Positions 8,755 to 17,717 of a stretch of 56,356 bases of DNA are shown here, piece after piece. The DNA is from Muribaculaceae bacterium (GTDB taxonomy: Bacteria; Bacteroidota; Bacteroidia; Bacteroidales; Muribaculaceae). Location of the stretch: the NCBI GenBank assembly GCA_029068655.1, contig JAIECF010000255.1, positions 1-56,356 of the forward strand, read 5' to 3'. Each line of letters starts with the position of its first letter. The first letter of the stretch is position 1. The translations under genes were made by a program, and so were the position numbers. The notes below the pieces were generated by a model. That model did not search any database, had not been told where the DNA came from, and was given only the letters and a program-made list of their open reading frames with translations.

Positions 8755-8787
8755 AAAAAAGCACTCCTTTCAGGGAGTGCTTTTTTT
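8755..8787 (+). terminator. Terminator after the 52-aa gene
   Basis: A-tract plus GCACTCC / GGGAGTGC stem and seven T. Works in both directions and also serves rlmD, which ends 21 bases further on. Confidence 0.88.
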
Positions 8788-8807
8788 ACTTATAAGTAAG
8801 GATATCG

Positions 8808-10301
8808 TCATTTTCTTCTCTTCAAACGCACCACATTCTCAACATGGTGAGTATGAGGAAACATATCGACAGGCTGGACGTCAGTGACCACATAGTGTGA
8901 ATCCATAAGAGTCAGGTCTCGGGCCTGAGTGGCAGGATTGCAGCTGACATACACAATTGTGTCAGGGGCCGCTTTAAGAATCACCTTCACAACATCCTCG
9001 TGCATTCCTGCGCGAGGAGGGTCGATTATCATGATGTCAGGAACTCCATGGGAATTTACAAACTCATCCGTAAGAATATCTTTCATATCGCCTGCATAAA
9101 ACAATGTATTGCCGAGCCCGTTTACTTCTGAGTTTAGTCTGGCATCATCGATCGCAGCCTCAACGTATTCGATTCCTATCACCTTGCGGGCGCCACGAGC
9201 TACAAAGTTGGCGATAGTGCCTGTACCTGTGTAAAGGTCATAGACAAGAGGCTTCTCTGAGTCACTAAGGAAACCAAAACGCGCGGCTTCCTCATCACTC
9301 AATTCTTCGCGGGGTGCAATTCCCGCAAACTTACGGGCTACTTTGTAAAGTTCATAAGCCTGCAGAGAATTTGTCTGATAGAAAGATTTGGCATTGACCC
9401 TGAATCTCAATCCTTCCATTTCCTCCTCGATATATTCTGGTCCCTTCCATGCTACTATCTCCTGATCGGAGATAGTATCGTTGAGTTTGAGGTTTACGAC
9501 ATAGAGGAGCGACGTTATTTCCGGAAAAGCAGAATCCAGATAATTCATAACAAGCTTTATCTTCCCGTAATCATTTTCTCCGAACTGCAGACACACCATA
9601 CACTGACCGGTAGAAGCAATTCTAATCATCAATGTACGCAGCAATCCCCTGTTTTCCTTTATATTATAGAATGACAGACCCTTCTCCTCGGCGAATGAAT
9701 AAAGTCCGTTTCTGATTCGATCGCCCAATTCAGACTGAAGGAAACACTCGTCGATATGAAGCACCTTGTCAAATGCCCCCGGTATATGGAATCCAAGAGC
9801 ATCAGGAGAGTCATCGAATATTTTTCCGCTTTTCACATCTTCCCAGGTGCGCCATTTTTTATCGGAGAAAGTATACTCCATCTTGTTACGGTAGCGCCAT
9901 GCCTCTTTGCTTCCAATAGCTGGAGCCACATCAGGAATAGTAATCTTTCCTATCCTTGTAAGAGCATCCACCACTATCTGACGCTTACATTCAAGCTGCC
10001 TTTCATAAGGAATATGCTGCCATTTACAACCTCCGCATACACCAAAGTGCCTACATTTAGGTTCGATCCTCATTGGCGACGGAACTATGAGCCTTTCAAT
10101 GTGACCCTCGGCGAATGAATGCTTCTTTCTATCTATCTTGACATCAGCTATATCACCGGGAGCACCATAGGGGATAAAGACCACAATAGGACTCTCATCT
10201 TCAGGTCGCATCATGACCCGGGCCAGGGATTTTCCCTCCGCGGCCATAGCTGTAATCTCGATATTTTCAAGGAGAGGAAGATATTTGGGTTTCCTTGCCA
10301 T
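8808..10301 (-). CDS. rlmD: 23S rRNA (uracil-C5)-methyltransferase, RlmD/RumA family
   Basis: SAM-dependent enzyme that methylates C5 of a uridine in 23S rRNA; the exact base (U1939 or U747 type) is not decidable here. About 497 residues: N-terminal TRAM-like RNA-binding domain, a 4Fe-4S cysteine cluster in CRHFGVCGGCKWQH, a long central domain, and the C-terminal methyltransferase with VYDLYTGTGTIA (SAM), DPPRAGMH and the catalytic Cys in YVSCNPATQARDL. The longer frame to 10313 starts with TTG, so I use ATG 10301 (MARKPKY), which lies 4 bases past the hutH stop. It is therefore likely the last gene of the hut transcript. Confidence 0.93.
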   Translation of the reverse strand: MARKPKYLPLLENIEITAMAAEGKSLARVMMRPEDESPIVVFIPYGAPGDIADVKIDRKKHSFAEGHIERLIVPSPMRIEPKCRHFGVCGGCKWQHIPYERQLECKRQIVVDALTRIGKITIPDVAPAIGSKEAWRYRNKMEYTFSDKKWRTWEDVKSGKIFDDSPDALGFHIPGAFDKVLHIDECFLQSELGDRIRNGLYSFAEEKGLSFYNIKENRGLLRTLMIRIASTGQCMVCLQFGENDYGKIKLVMNYLDSAFPEITSLLYVVNLKLNDTISDQEIVAWKGPEYIEEEMEGLRFRVNAKSFYQTNSLQAYELYKVARKFAGIAPREELSDEEAARFGFLSDSEKPLVYDLYTGTGTIANFVARGARKVIGIEYVEAAIDDARLNSEVNGLGNTLFYAGDMKDILTDEFVNSHGVPDIMIIDPPRAGMHEDVVKVILKAAPDTIVYVSCNPATQARDLTLMDSHYVVTDVQPVDMFPHTHHVENVVRLKRRK

Positions 10302-10305
10302 GTCC

Positions 10306-11811
10306 TTATTCAATTACTATATCGTAGCCTTCGAGCCACTCCATGGTCTTTGCGATATAGTCTTCCATAACCACGTCTTCCTCCACGAATGGAACAGCCT
10401 TTCTATAATCGGCCATTATCTTCTCAATGATAGGTGACGATTTGAGCGGCCTACGGAAATCGATGCCTTGGGCTGCGTTCATAAGCTCTATGCCGGCGAT
10501 ATACTGAAGATTTGATATTATTTTGTGTAATTTTGTTGCGGCGTTCGCGCCCATCGAGACGAGATCTTCCTGTCCGTTGCTGCTGACAATAGAGTCACAG
10601 CTAGCGGGCCAGGCGTACATCTTATTCTGGCTCACCATAGAAGCAGCTGCATACTGAGGAATCATAAATCCACTGTTAAGTCCCGGCTTTGCCACGAGGA
10701 ACTCCGGAAGTCCACGCAGACCGAATATCAACTGAGCTACACGGCGTTCGGATATATTTCCGAGTTCATGAAGCGCGACACCCATATAGTCGAACACGAG
10801 AGCCAGAGGTTCGCCGTGGAAATTACCGCCTGATACCACTAAGTCTTCATCAGGGAATACGGTAGGATTGTCGGTCACTGAATTGATCTCAATGTGAAGC
10901 ACTTCCGTCACATGGCGCATAGCATCCTTCACCGCGCCGTGCACCTGTGGAATACATCTGAACGAATACGGATCCTGCACATGCTCCTTCTCCTTCGCTA
11001 TGATCTCGCTACCGGCAAGAATTTTGCGGAAGACCGCTCCTGTCTCGATCTGGCCATGATGCGGACGCACTCTCTGTATACACTCCCAAAAAGGTTCAAT
11101 CCTGCCGTCGAATGCCTCAAGACTCATAGCTGCGAACATATCGAAGCAATTTACGAGATGCCAGCCGTCAATAAGAGCTTTGATACCATTGGCACTCATA
11201 AACTGCGTACCGTTGAGAAGCGCAAGACCTTCCTTTGATTTCAATTGTATAGGTCTCCAACCAAATCGGTCGAGAGCATCCTGACCTTTTGTCTTCTTTC
11301 CTTCCACCATCACATAACCCTCTCCTATCAGCGGAAGGAAAAGGTTGGCGAGAGGAGCGAGATCACCGGAAGCTCCCAAAGATCCTCTGTCATATACTAT
11401 GGGGAGCACATCGTTATTGTAAAAATCAAGTATCCTCTGTACGGTTTCCACCTGAACACCGCTGAATCCCATCGAAAGCGCATGAGCCTTGAGAAGCAAC
11501 ATGAGCTTAACAACAGTCTTGTCTACAGGCGTACCTACGGAGCAGGAATGGCTCTTAATCAGATTTTCCTGAAGAGTAACAAGATCACCGGGAGCTATGT
11601 GCCTATTGCATAGAGAGCCAAAACCGGTAGTCACTCCGTAGATAGGCACGGTATTCTCATCAGTCTTAGTATCGAGAAAATCCCGGCAATTCTGAATTTT
11701 CTCTTTCGCTTCCTCGGAAAGGGTTAGCTTCGCATTGTCCTTTAGGATTTTTTCTATAAGGTCGTAGGTAAGCAAAGAGCTACCTATTGCATATTCAGTT
11801 ATCTTTTCCAT
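10306..11811 (-). CDS. hutH: Histidine ammonia-lyase
   Basis: Removes ammonia from L-histidine to give trans-urocanate, the first step of histidine degradation. 501 residues, the usual length. The sequence GSLGASGDLAPL holds the Ala-Ser-Gly triad at about residues 147-149 that cyclises to the MIO electrophile, and YGVTTGFGSL near residue 58 supplies the conserved active-site Tyr and Gly-rich loop. Third gene in hutU-hutI-hutH; 33 bases separate it from hutI. Its ATG at 11811 follows an AT-rich spacer. No HutC or HutP regulator is visible nearby. Confidence 0.96.
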   Translation of the reverse strand: MEKITEYAIGSSLLTYDLIEKILKDNAKLTLSEEAKEKIQNCRDFLDTKTDENTVPIYGVTTGFGSLCNRHIAPGDLVTLQENLIKSHSCSVGTPVDKTVVKLMLLLKAHALSMGFSGVQVETVQRILDFYNNDVLPIVYDRGSLGASGDLAPLANLFLPLIGEGYVMVEGKKTKGQDALDRFGWRPIQLKSKEGLALLNGTQFMSANGIKALIDGWHLVNCFDMFAAMSLEAFDGRIEPFWECIQRVRPHHGQIETGAVFRKILAGSEIIAKEKEHVQDPYSFRCIPQVHGAVKDAMRHVTEVLHIEINSVTDNPTVFPDEDLVVSGGNFHGEPLALVFDYMGVALHELGNISERRVAQLIFGLRGLPEFLVAKPGLNSGFMIPQYAAASMVSQNKMYAWPASCDSIVSSNGQEDLVSMGANAATKLHKIISNLQYIAGIELMNAAQGIDFRRPLKSSPIIEKIMADYRKAVPFVEEDVVMEDYIAKTMEWLEGYDIVIE

Positions 11812-11844
11812 TATATAATAATATTATGCATTACCAATCATGTA

Positions 11845-13098
11845 TTATGCATTCTCGAAAACTACCTTTCCCTTTGCAATGGTCGTTTTGACACAATTCA
11901 TGCCGACATAATAGGGAAGCATATTAATATTGTCAAATGCAAGGATCACTAGGTCGCCGTCCTTACCGGGCTGTATCGAGCCCTTCCTGTCAGCAAGTCC
12001 ACAGGCTGCCGCGCCATTGATGGTAAGCGCAGTAATAACCTCTTCGATTTTCATTCCCATATATATGCATGCCAAAGCTATCATCAAAGGTATAGATCCA
12101 GAGAAGCAGCTTCCCGGGTTGAGATCTGTAGCGAGTGCAACGGCACATCCGGCTTCAATCATCTTGCGGGCAGGAGCATAATCTTCCTTGAGAGCAAAAG
12201 CAGTCAAGGGCAATAGGGTAGCCACCACGTTCTTCTCAGCAAGATCCTTTATACCCTTATCGCTAACATGAAGAAGATGGTCGGCACTGACGGCACCAAG
12301 CTCGGCGGCGAGTTCCGCTCCTCCAAGCTGTACTATTTCATCCGCATGGAACTTTAGTTTATATCCCAAAGATTTGGCTGCCTTCATAAGGCGTCGGGAA
12401 TCCTCGATTTCGAAAACGTTCTTTTCTGTGAATATATCGCAGAACTTAGCGGCTTTCCTGAATTTCGGAAGCATATCTGAAATGATGAGATCGACATATT
12501 CAGATGTGCGTCCCTTGTATTCATCGGGTACAGCATGAGCTCCTAAGAAAGTAGCTACAATATCCATTTTCTTCTTGGATGAGAGACGAGCGATGGCTGC
12601 AAGCATCTTTGCCTCATTCGCGTAGTCAAGGCCATAGCCGCTCTTTACTTCAGCCGTAGTCACTCCCATAGAGAGCATACGCTCCATAAGCCACTCTGCA
12701 TTTTCCACGAGTTTTCCAACTGATGCCTCACGGGTAGCGTTAACAGTGCTCTGAATTCCGCCACCCTTTTCCATGATACTCATGTAGGATGCGCCATCAA
12801 GACGCATCCGGAATTCATCAGCCCGAAAACCACCAAACACCATATGGGTATGGGAGTCCACAAAACCGGGGAGTACGACGCTTCCTTTAGCATCAATTTC
12901 CCTAAAAGTAGCACCATTACCAAAAAGTGTATATATCTGCCTAAGAGGATTTGAGTTGCCTACGTAGCGTATTATTCCGTCCTTGATAAGGATAGCTCCG
13001 TCTTCTATCACATTGAGACGCCCCATGTCGGCTCCTTTCACTGCCTCATTACCGAGTGGAGTGACTATCGTAGCGTGCTTTATATATAAATTTGACAT
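11845..13098 (-). CDS. hutI: Imidazolonepropionase
   Basis: Amidohydrolase that opens 4-imidazolone-5-propanoate to N-formimino-L-glutamate, step three of histidine degradation. 417 residues. Metal ligands appear in VDSHTHMVFGG, in the KFHADEI strand, in DHLLHVS and in the Asp of ATDLNPGS, the normal set for the subgroup. It sits between hutU and hutH with a 26-base upstream gap that consists mostly of the TTAAGGG tandem repeat. The product, formiminoglutamate, needs a transferase or hydrolase that is not encoded in this window. Confidence 0.96.
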   Translation of the reverse strand: MSNLYIKHATIVTPLGNEAVKGADMGRLNVIEDGAILIKDGIIRYVGNSNPLRQIYTLFGNGATFREIDAKGSVVLPGFVDSHTHMVFGGFRADEFRMRLDGASYMSIMEKGGGIQSTVNATREASVGKLVENAEWLMERMLSMGVTTAEVKSGYGLDYANEAKMLAAIARLSSKKKMDIVATFLGAHAVPDEYKGRTSEYVDLIISDMLPKFRKAAKFCDIFTEKNVFEIEDSRRLMKAAKSLGYKLKFHADEIVQLGGAELAAELGAVSADHLLHVSDKGIKDLAEKNVVATLLPLTAFALKEDYAPARKMIEAGCAVALATDLNPGSCFSGSIPLMIALACIYMGMKIEEVITALTINGAAACGLADRKGSIQPGKDGDLVILAFDNINMLPYYVGMNCVKTTIAKGKVVFENA

Positions 13099-13103
13099 CT
13101 TAT

Positions 13104-13136
13104 TTAAGGATTAAGGGTTAAGGGTTAAGGGTTAAG
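13104..13136 (+). repeat. Heptamer tandem repeat TTAAGGG, about 4.5 units
   Basis: Units TTAAGGA, TTAAGGG x3 and a partial TTAAG follow one another without gaps. On the minus strand the repeat encodes the last residues of HutU (LNP) and its TAA stop at 13127-13125, and then fills the spacer to hutI. Copy number could change by slipped-strand pairing. Confidence 0.9.
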
Positions 13137-15122
13137 TAATTCGCGGAGCTTTTCTTCGTCAGCGATAAATGGCTCAGTGATCATGAAGCCGTTTTCTACT
13201 TGCGACTCATTCCATTCCTTTACAGTCGCCATTGCATTTTCGTTGCGGGCCCAGCTGCGACGAGCCACGCCACCCATCACATCCCATAGCATTGCTTTGG
13301 TCAGAATCTCATCTACTCTGTCGCTACCGTCGCAGATCATGCCGAAACCACCGTTGATCGACTTACCAATACCGACACCTCCTCCGTTGTGAAGAGCCAC
13401 AAGACTCATACCGCGCGCACAGTTGCCTGCAAAGCACTGGATCGCCATGTCAGCCATTACGTTAGAGCCGTCTTTTATGTTGGATGTTTCGCGGAAAGGA
13501 GAGTCTGTACCGCTCACATCATGATGGTCACGTCCGAGCATTATCGGACCGACTTCTCCCTTGCGGACCATATCATTGAATTTCAAAGCTATCTTAAGTC
13601 GGCCCATAGCATCTTGATAAAGTATTCTTGCCTGTGTGCCTACAACGAGAGCGTTTTTCTCCGCATCCCGGATCCATACCCAGTTGTCCATATCCTGTCC
13701 ACGGCGTTCCTTAGGAATGCAATCCATAGCAGCCTTATCGGTCTTCATGAGGTCTTCATGCTTTCCACTCAGACATACCCAGCGGAAAGGACCGTAACCA
13801 TAGTCAAACAGCATCGGACCCATGATATCTTCCACATAGGACGGCCAGATGAATCCGTCTTTCTCATCGACCCCATTTTTCGAAAGTTCCTTGACACCGG
13901 CATCATACATGGCCTTCATGAAGGAATTGCCATAATCGAAGAAATACGTGCCCCGGTCTACGAGCGTCTTTATTGCTGCGTAGTGGCGATGAAGTGTTTC
14001 ATCTACGAGACGACGGAATTTCTCCGGATTGTCGTGGAGAAGTTTCGTTCGCTCCTCAAACGAGAGGCCAACAGGGCAGTAACCACCTTCATATACGGCA
14101 TGACAGGATGTCTGATCGCTGAGGAGTTCGATCTTCTTTTCATTCTTGACTGCATATTCGAGAAGATCTACGATATTGCCGTGGTATGCTATTGAAAGCG
14201 GTCTCTTCTCCGCCATAGCTTCTTCAGCAAGACGGAAAGCATCATCGAGATTATCGGTGACAACCTGCACCCACCCTTGATTCTTACGGGTTGCGATGCG
14301 GGATGCGTCCACCTCAGCCACAATCGAAACTGCACCGGCGATATCGGCTGCCTTAGGCTGTGCCCCACTCATTCCGCCGAGACCGGAACTTACGAAAAGG
14401 TGTCCGCGGAGGTCGCCGTCCTGCGGCACTCCGAGTTTCATGCGTCCTGCATTGAGGATGGTGTTGAATGTACCGTGCACAATGCCCTGCGGACCGATAT
14501 ACATCCATCCGCCTGCCGTCATCTGTCCGTAGTTGGCCACACCCATCTGCATGGCCTCGTGCCAGTCGTGAAGATTGTCGAACATGCCGACCATCATGGC
14601 GTTGGTTATTATTACCCTGGGAGCATCGGGACGCGAGGGAAAGAGGCCGAGGGGATGCCCTGATTCCACTACGAGGGTCTGGTCTTCAGTCAGGTTTTCG
14701 AGATACTTCTTGATGAGACGGTATTGGAGCCAGTTCTGGCAGACCTGTCCGGTCTCTCCGTAAGTCACGAGTTCATATGGATAGAGGGCGATATCAAAGC
14801 AGAGGTTGTTGTCAATCATCACCTGAAAAGCTTTTCCCGCAAGGCATTTTCCTTTGTACTCGTCTACGGGTTTTGCCTTAAGATCCCCTTCCGGACGCCA
14901 GCGGTAAGCGTAGATTCGTCCGCGGGTACGGAGTTCCTCGAGAAATTCGGGAGCGGCTTTTTCATGCAGTTCTTCCGGCAGATAACGGAGAGCATTCTTA
15001 AGTGCGGTGATTGTCTTTTCGGTAGTGAGGGTGTAGTGACGGTCCGGAGCGCGACGGATGCCGTCGGCAAACTTCGGATCTTCAGGCCATTCGGCTGAAA
15101 GAAGGATTCTGTTGTCAATCAT
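13125..15122 (-). CDS. hutU: Urocanate hydratase
   Basis: Adds water to urocanate giving 4-imidazolone-5-propanoate; uses tightly bound NAD+ as an electrophile. 665 residues, somewhat longer than the roughly 555-aa proteobacterial enzyme and in keeping with the longer form seen in some phyla. Recognisable signatures are MTAGGWMYIGPQGIVHGT, SSGLGGMSGAQPKAA (nucleotide binding) and MLGRDHHDVSGTDSPFRET near the active site. First gene of the hut unit, with its own -7 box at 15183. The final codons lie inside a heptamer tandem repeat, so the C-terminus may vary between strains. Confidence 0.95.
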   Translation of the reverse strand: MIDNRILLSAEWPEDPKFADGIRRAPDRHYTLTTEKTITALKNALRYLPEELHEKAAPEFLEELRTRGRIYAYRWRPEGDLKAKPVDEYKGKCLAGKAFQVMIDNNLCFDIALYPYELVTYGETGQVCQNWLQYRLIKKYLENLTEDQTLVVESGHPLGLFPSRPDAPRVIITNAMMVGMFDNLHDWHEAMQMGVANYGQMTAGGWMYIGPQGIVHGTFNTILNAGRMKLGVPQDGDLRGHLFVSSGLGGMSGAQPKAADIAGAVSIVAEVDASRIATRKNQGWVQVVTDNLDDAFRLAEEAMAEKRPLSIAYHGNIVDLLEYAVKNEKKIELLSDQTSCHAVYEGGYCPVGLSFEERTKLLHDNPEKFRRLVDETLHRHYAAIKTLVDRGTYFFDYGNSFMKAMYDAGVKELSKNGVDEKDGFIWPSYVEDIMGPMLFDYGYGPFRWVCLSGKHEDLMKTDKAAMDCIPKERRGQDMDNWVWIRDAEKNALVVGTQARILYQDAMGRLKIALKFNDMVRKGEVGPIMLGRDHHDVSGTDSPFRETSNIKDGSNVMADMAIQCFAGNCARGMSLVALHNGGGVGIGKSINGGFGMICDGSDRVDEILTKAMLWDVMGGVARRSWARNENAMATVKEWNESQVENGFMITEPFIADEEKLRELLNP

Positions 15123-15182
15123 ATATCAGGTCAGTTATAGTCATTTGCAATTGTGGAATGCACGCCTCATGCGAGCACTTCA

Positions 15183-15190
15183 CAAAGTTA
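15183..15190 (-). promoter_or_regulatory. -7 box for the hut operon
   Basis: Minus-strand TAACTTTG 61 bases before hutU. No operator-like palindrome is obvious around it. Confidence 0.6.
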
Positions 15191-15368
15191 ATGAAAATTT
15201 GCCACATATCCATAAAAAAATTCCAAAAATTACATTGTTCTTTGCAGAATGGAGAAGAACTGTATTCCTATCGGGTATCTCAGTTCATCCATAATTATCA
15301 TACATTCTGCAAAAAAAGTGATTAATCGCCTTGATTACAGATACAGCTGCTATAAGTTCTTGAAATGG

Positions 15369-15402
15369 CAACCGCCCCGGTCCATGAGGAGCGGGGCGGT
15401 TG
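15369..15402 (-). terminator. GC-rich hairpin downstream of TlpA-like gene
   Basis: Perfect 10-bp stem CAACCGCCCC / GGGGCGGTTG with a 14-base loop. No T-run follows on the minus strand, so it may stabilise the 3' end rather than terminate on its own. Confidence 0.55.
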
Positions 15403-15443
15403 TTAAAGAGGTTTGATAATTCCTGTCTTGTCTACGTAAACAT

Positions 15444-16463
15444 TTATTTATCTAACACGTCGTCGACATATTTCCATATTTCTTCGCCACGGAGGTTTCT
15501 TCTAAGAATCTTTCCGTCGGGAGCAACCAATATAATAAAAGGAATAAATTGAAATCCGAATGTTTTTGCGGAAAGTCGTTCGGAATCAATGAGCTGTTGC
15601 CAAGGATAATTAATCGATTTGAGAGCTTCAAGATGTTTTTCAGTAGAGTCAGAGTTCATAATGCCGATGATACTGAAATTATCATTATCCTTGTATTTTT
15701 CATAAAGAGGCATTAATACCTCCTTGGCTTCCTTTCTGCACGGGCCACACCAGGAAGCCCAGAAATCCAGCAATACATACTTCCCTTTACCAAGATAATC
15801 AGACAGATTCACCTGCTTGCCATCCGGAGTAAGACATGGCATATCCTGAAACATCCGGCCCTCTTCAGTCGCTTCCACTGCCCTTAGCCGTTCAGCTTCA
15901 TTCCTCAGCATGGGATATTCAGCCAGATCAGCCGGCATCTCGTGATAAAGCCCCATCCATATATCAGGACTGAGACTTGAAGAGAGCACACTGACAAGAT
16001 ACACGCCAAGAGGATTGGAGATATTTTCCATTGCCTGCTTTTTAATATACTCTACACGATCATCCCTTTTGAGATTTTCCATATTTTTCCAGATGGCTTC
16101 TCTCCTATCGTTAAGTTCACCTCCGGCAACGACCACTCCCCCGTTTTCAAAGTTTTCTGTAAACCGGAAACTCACTGTATCATTACCGGCGTCTAAAAAA
16201 ACAGGTATGAAATTTGTTCTTACACCTCCTGTTATATCAAAGGAATATGTAAGTTTACATAATTCAGCTTTGGCAAGAGTTCCATGTAAGACAGCATTTT
16301 TACCTTCAGGCTGAATCGAGTCTATAGTCTTATTGTCAAGCTGGGAAACAATCTTGACAGGATGTTTAATGACGGCTTCCGGCAAATCAGAAACATTAAC
16401 GACAAATGCCTTGACAGCGAGACTCACAGCCAAACCCATGAAAACACATAATATCTTCTTCAT
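15444..16463 (-). CDS. Exported TlpA-family thiol-disulfide oxidoreductase (339 aa)
   Basis: Periplasmic or membrane-facing redox protein. A cleavable signal peptide opens the protein (MKKILCVFMGLAVSLAVKAF). Residues about 25-200 form an N-terminal domain of the DUF4369 kind often fused to TlpA in Bacteroidetes (my inference). The C-terminal thioredoxin domain has FWASWCGPCRKE at about residue 236 and the cis-Pro loop FQFIPFIILVAPDGK. Such proteins usually keep partner cysteines reduced or respond to oxidative and starvation stress. Monocistronic, divergent from the nicotinamidase gene with a -7 box at 16530-16537. Confidence 0.88.
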   Translation of the reverse strand: MKKILCVFMGLAVSLAVKAFVVNVSDLPEAVIKHPVKIVSQLDNKTIDSIQPEGKNAVLHGTLAKAELCKLTYSFDITGGVRTNFIPVFLDAGNDTVSFRFTENFENGGVVVAGGELNDRREAIWKNMENLKRDDRVEYIKKQAMENISNPLGVYLVSVLSSSLSPDIWMGLYHEMPADLAEYPMLRNEAERLRAVEATEEGRMFQDMPCLTPDGKQVNLSDYLGKGKYVLLDFWASWCGPCRKEAKEVLMPLYEKYKDNDNFSIIGIMNSDSTEKHLEALKSINYPWQQLIDSERLSAKTFGFQFIPFIILVAPDGKILRRNLRGEEIWKYVDDVLDK

Positions 16464-16529
16464 ATTTCAATTAGATTTAAGTTTCACATGCTCAAATTAA
16501 GGATTAGTGCCTCCTATAGATTTCTACCA

Positions 16530-16537
16530 CAAAAGTA
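16530..16537 (-). promoter_or_regulatory. -7 box for TlpA-like gene
   Basis: Minus-strand TACTTTTG, 67 bases before ATG 16463. It lies back to back with the plus-strand nicotinamidase promoter. Confidence 0.55.
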
Positions 16538-16612
16538 CGAATATTTTCTCTACAAAGCAAGGTCTGCATAAATATTATTTTATCAGAACTTGTATTTCCA
16601 TAAAAAAACGTT

Positions 16613-16620
16613 TATTTTTG
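16613..16620 (+). promoter_or_regulatory. -7 box for nicotinamidase gene
   Basis: TATTTTTG 22 bases before ATG 16642. It lies inside the longer open frame, which rules out the start at 16507. Confidence 0.6.
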
Positions 16621-16641
16621 CATGAAATATCTGAACTAATT

Positions 16642-17199
16642 ATGAAAGGAAAAGAAAAGCGACTGCTTCTGATAGTTGACCCACAGATTGATTTCATCAC
16701 GGGTACCCTACCGGTGCCTGAGGCAGCCTCGGCTATGGATGCTCTTGCGGAATATGTCAATCAATATGGCAGCAAATACTCTCTCATATGTGTGACCTGC
16801 GACCGCCATCCCTTACACCATACTTCTTTTTCGGACTTTGGAGGGGAATGGCCGGCACACTGCGTAGAATCCTCAGTCGGAGCAGCAGTATGGTCTCCAA
16901 TCATGAAGGCCCTTGAAAAGCATTCAGACTCAGTAAGATTTCTATACAAAGGGGAAAGCCTTGACAAAGACGAGTATTCCATATTCCAAAGCGGTAAAGG
17001 CGCTGCAGAGATGGATAGCTATATCAAAGGTGTAGGCATAGAGGAAATAGACATCTGCGGCCTCGCCGGAGATGTTTGCGTAGCCAACACCCTCCAGGAC
17101 GCACTGCGCCTCTACCCCGACATCCGCTTCCACATCCTCACTCAATATACAGCTTCCCTTGATGGAGGCACACTCCTCGCATCCCTCAACCTTAGCTGA
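16642..17199 (+). CDS. pncA: Isochorismatase-fold nicotinamidase
   Basis: Cysteine hydrolase that deamidates nicotinamide to nicotinate for NAD salvage. About 185 residues. The triad is visible as Asp in LLIVDPQIDF, Lys in FLYKGES and Cys in LAGDVCVANT. Metal ligands are in CDRHPLHHTSF, and EWPAHCVESSVGA is a typical PncA segment. I start at ATG 16642, because the upstream frame contains the promoter. The C-terminus is short and ends TLLASLNLS just after the last helix. Other isochorismatase-fold amidases cannot be excluded, but the DxHP metal motif favours PncA. Confidence 0.88.
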   Translation: MKGKEKRLLLIVDPQIDFITGTLPVPEAASAMDALAEYVNQYGSKYSLICVTCDRHPLHHTSFSDFGGEWPAHCVESSVGAAVWSPIMKALEKHSDSVRFLYKGESLDKDEYSIFQSGKGAAEMDSYIKGVGIEEIDICGLAGDVCVANTLQDALRLYPDIRFHILTQYTASLDGGTLLASLNLS

Positions 17200-17222
17200 T
17201 GCCGTAAAAGTTCATATTTGCA

Positions 17223-17717
17223 TTATTCAGTTCCTTTTGGCATTTTGCGTGCCTTCAATCGGTAGCGGCGGGAATCCTGATTCGGATATATGGCCGGATC
17301 CTGAGCTGCATACTTTATCCACAGCTCATCGGGTGTAGGTTACTCTTCCACCACATATGGCTCTCCGTAAGCTTGACGATCCTGTAATAATACTCACCGT
17401 CCCAGGGCACATCGCTATCGATCTGTCCCTGAAAAACCAAATCCAGCGCTGGCTGACTGCTGTCGGATTCCCGTATGATCCAGGAGTAGACCTTGTCATG
17501 TAATACGTGGTCCGTGGCAGTGAGATATTATGTACACTCCGGCCTTCAATACCCCCCGACTTCTCGGTCTGATCAGCACCTTACTGATCCTTTACTTTGC
17601 CTTACATTGTATAGCTGATTACGACAGCCCTGGCATTAGCCTCCTGGAACTTACTCTGATAGTATTTCCGTAAGGCCTTTTAAAAGCAAGAGCAAATACC
17701 TCTCTCCATCGTTGGAC
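17223..17717 (-). pseudogene. Decayed reading frame continuing the adjacent lipoprotein gene
   Basis: This 518-base gap has no intact frame, but its minus strand reads as protein once a few lesions are bridged. From the lipoprotein stop at 17720-17718 the same frame continues VQRWREVFALAFKRPYG; after a one-base slip near 17665 come KYYQSKFQEANARAVVISYTM, in-frame stops at 17604 and 17583, and GIEGRSVHNISLPRTTYYM. A slip near 17498 gives DKVYSWIIRESDSSQPALDL and DSDVPWDGEYYYRIVKLTES. A slip near 17335 gives PDELWIKYAAQDPAIYPNQD and finally RYRLKARKMPKGTE before a TAA at 17225-17223. I do not recognise the family. It may be the lost C-terminal half of the lipoprotein or a separate dead gene. 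Confidence 0.65.

Larger units (their letters stand above)
15123..15443. other. 321-base gap between hutU and a TlpA-like gene
   Basis: Holds the hutU promoter at 15183-15190 and the GC-rich hairpin at 15369-15402. The middle (about 15200-15365) is AT-rich with no open frame, tRNA or repeat that I can recognise. Confidence 0.6.

Noticed and set aside
13104..13136. CRISPR or telomere-like array
   Set aside because: Only 7-base units without spacers, too short for either; a simple tandem repeat.
13389..14195. 268-codon open frame on the plus strand
   Set aside because: Lies wholly antisense to hutU, which has clear family motifs; the frame is a codon-bias shadow.
16507..16641. Upstream extension of the nicotinamidase frame
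   Set aside because: Contains the -7 box at 16613 and no isochorismatase-fold sequence.
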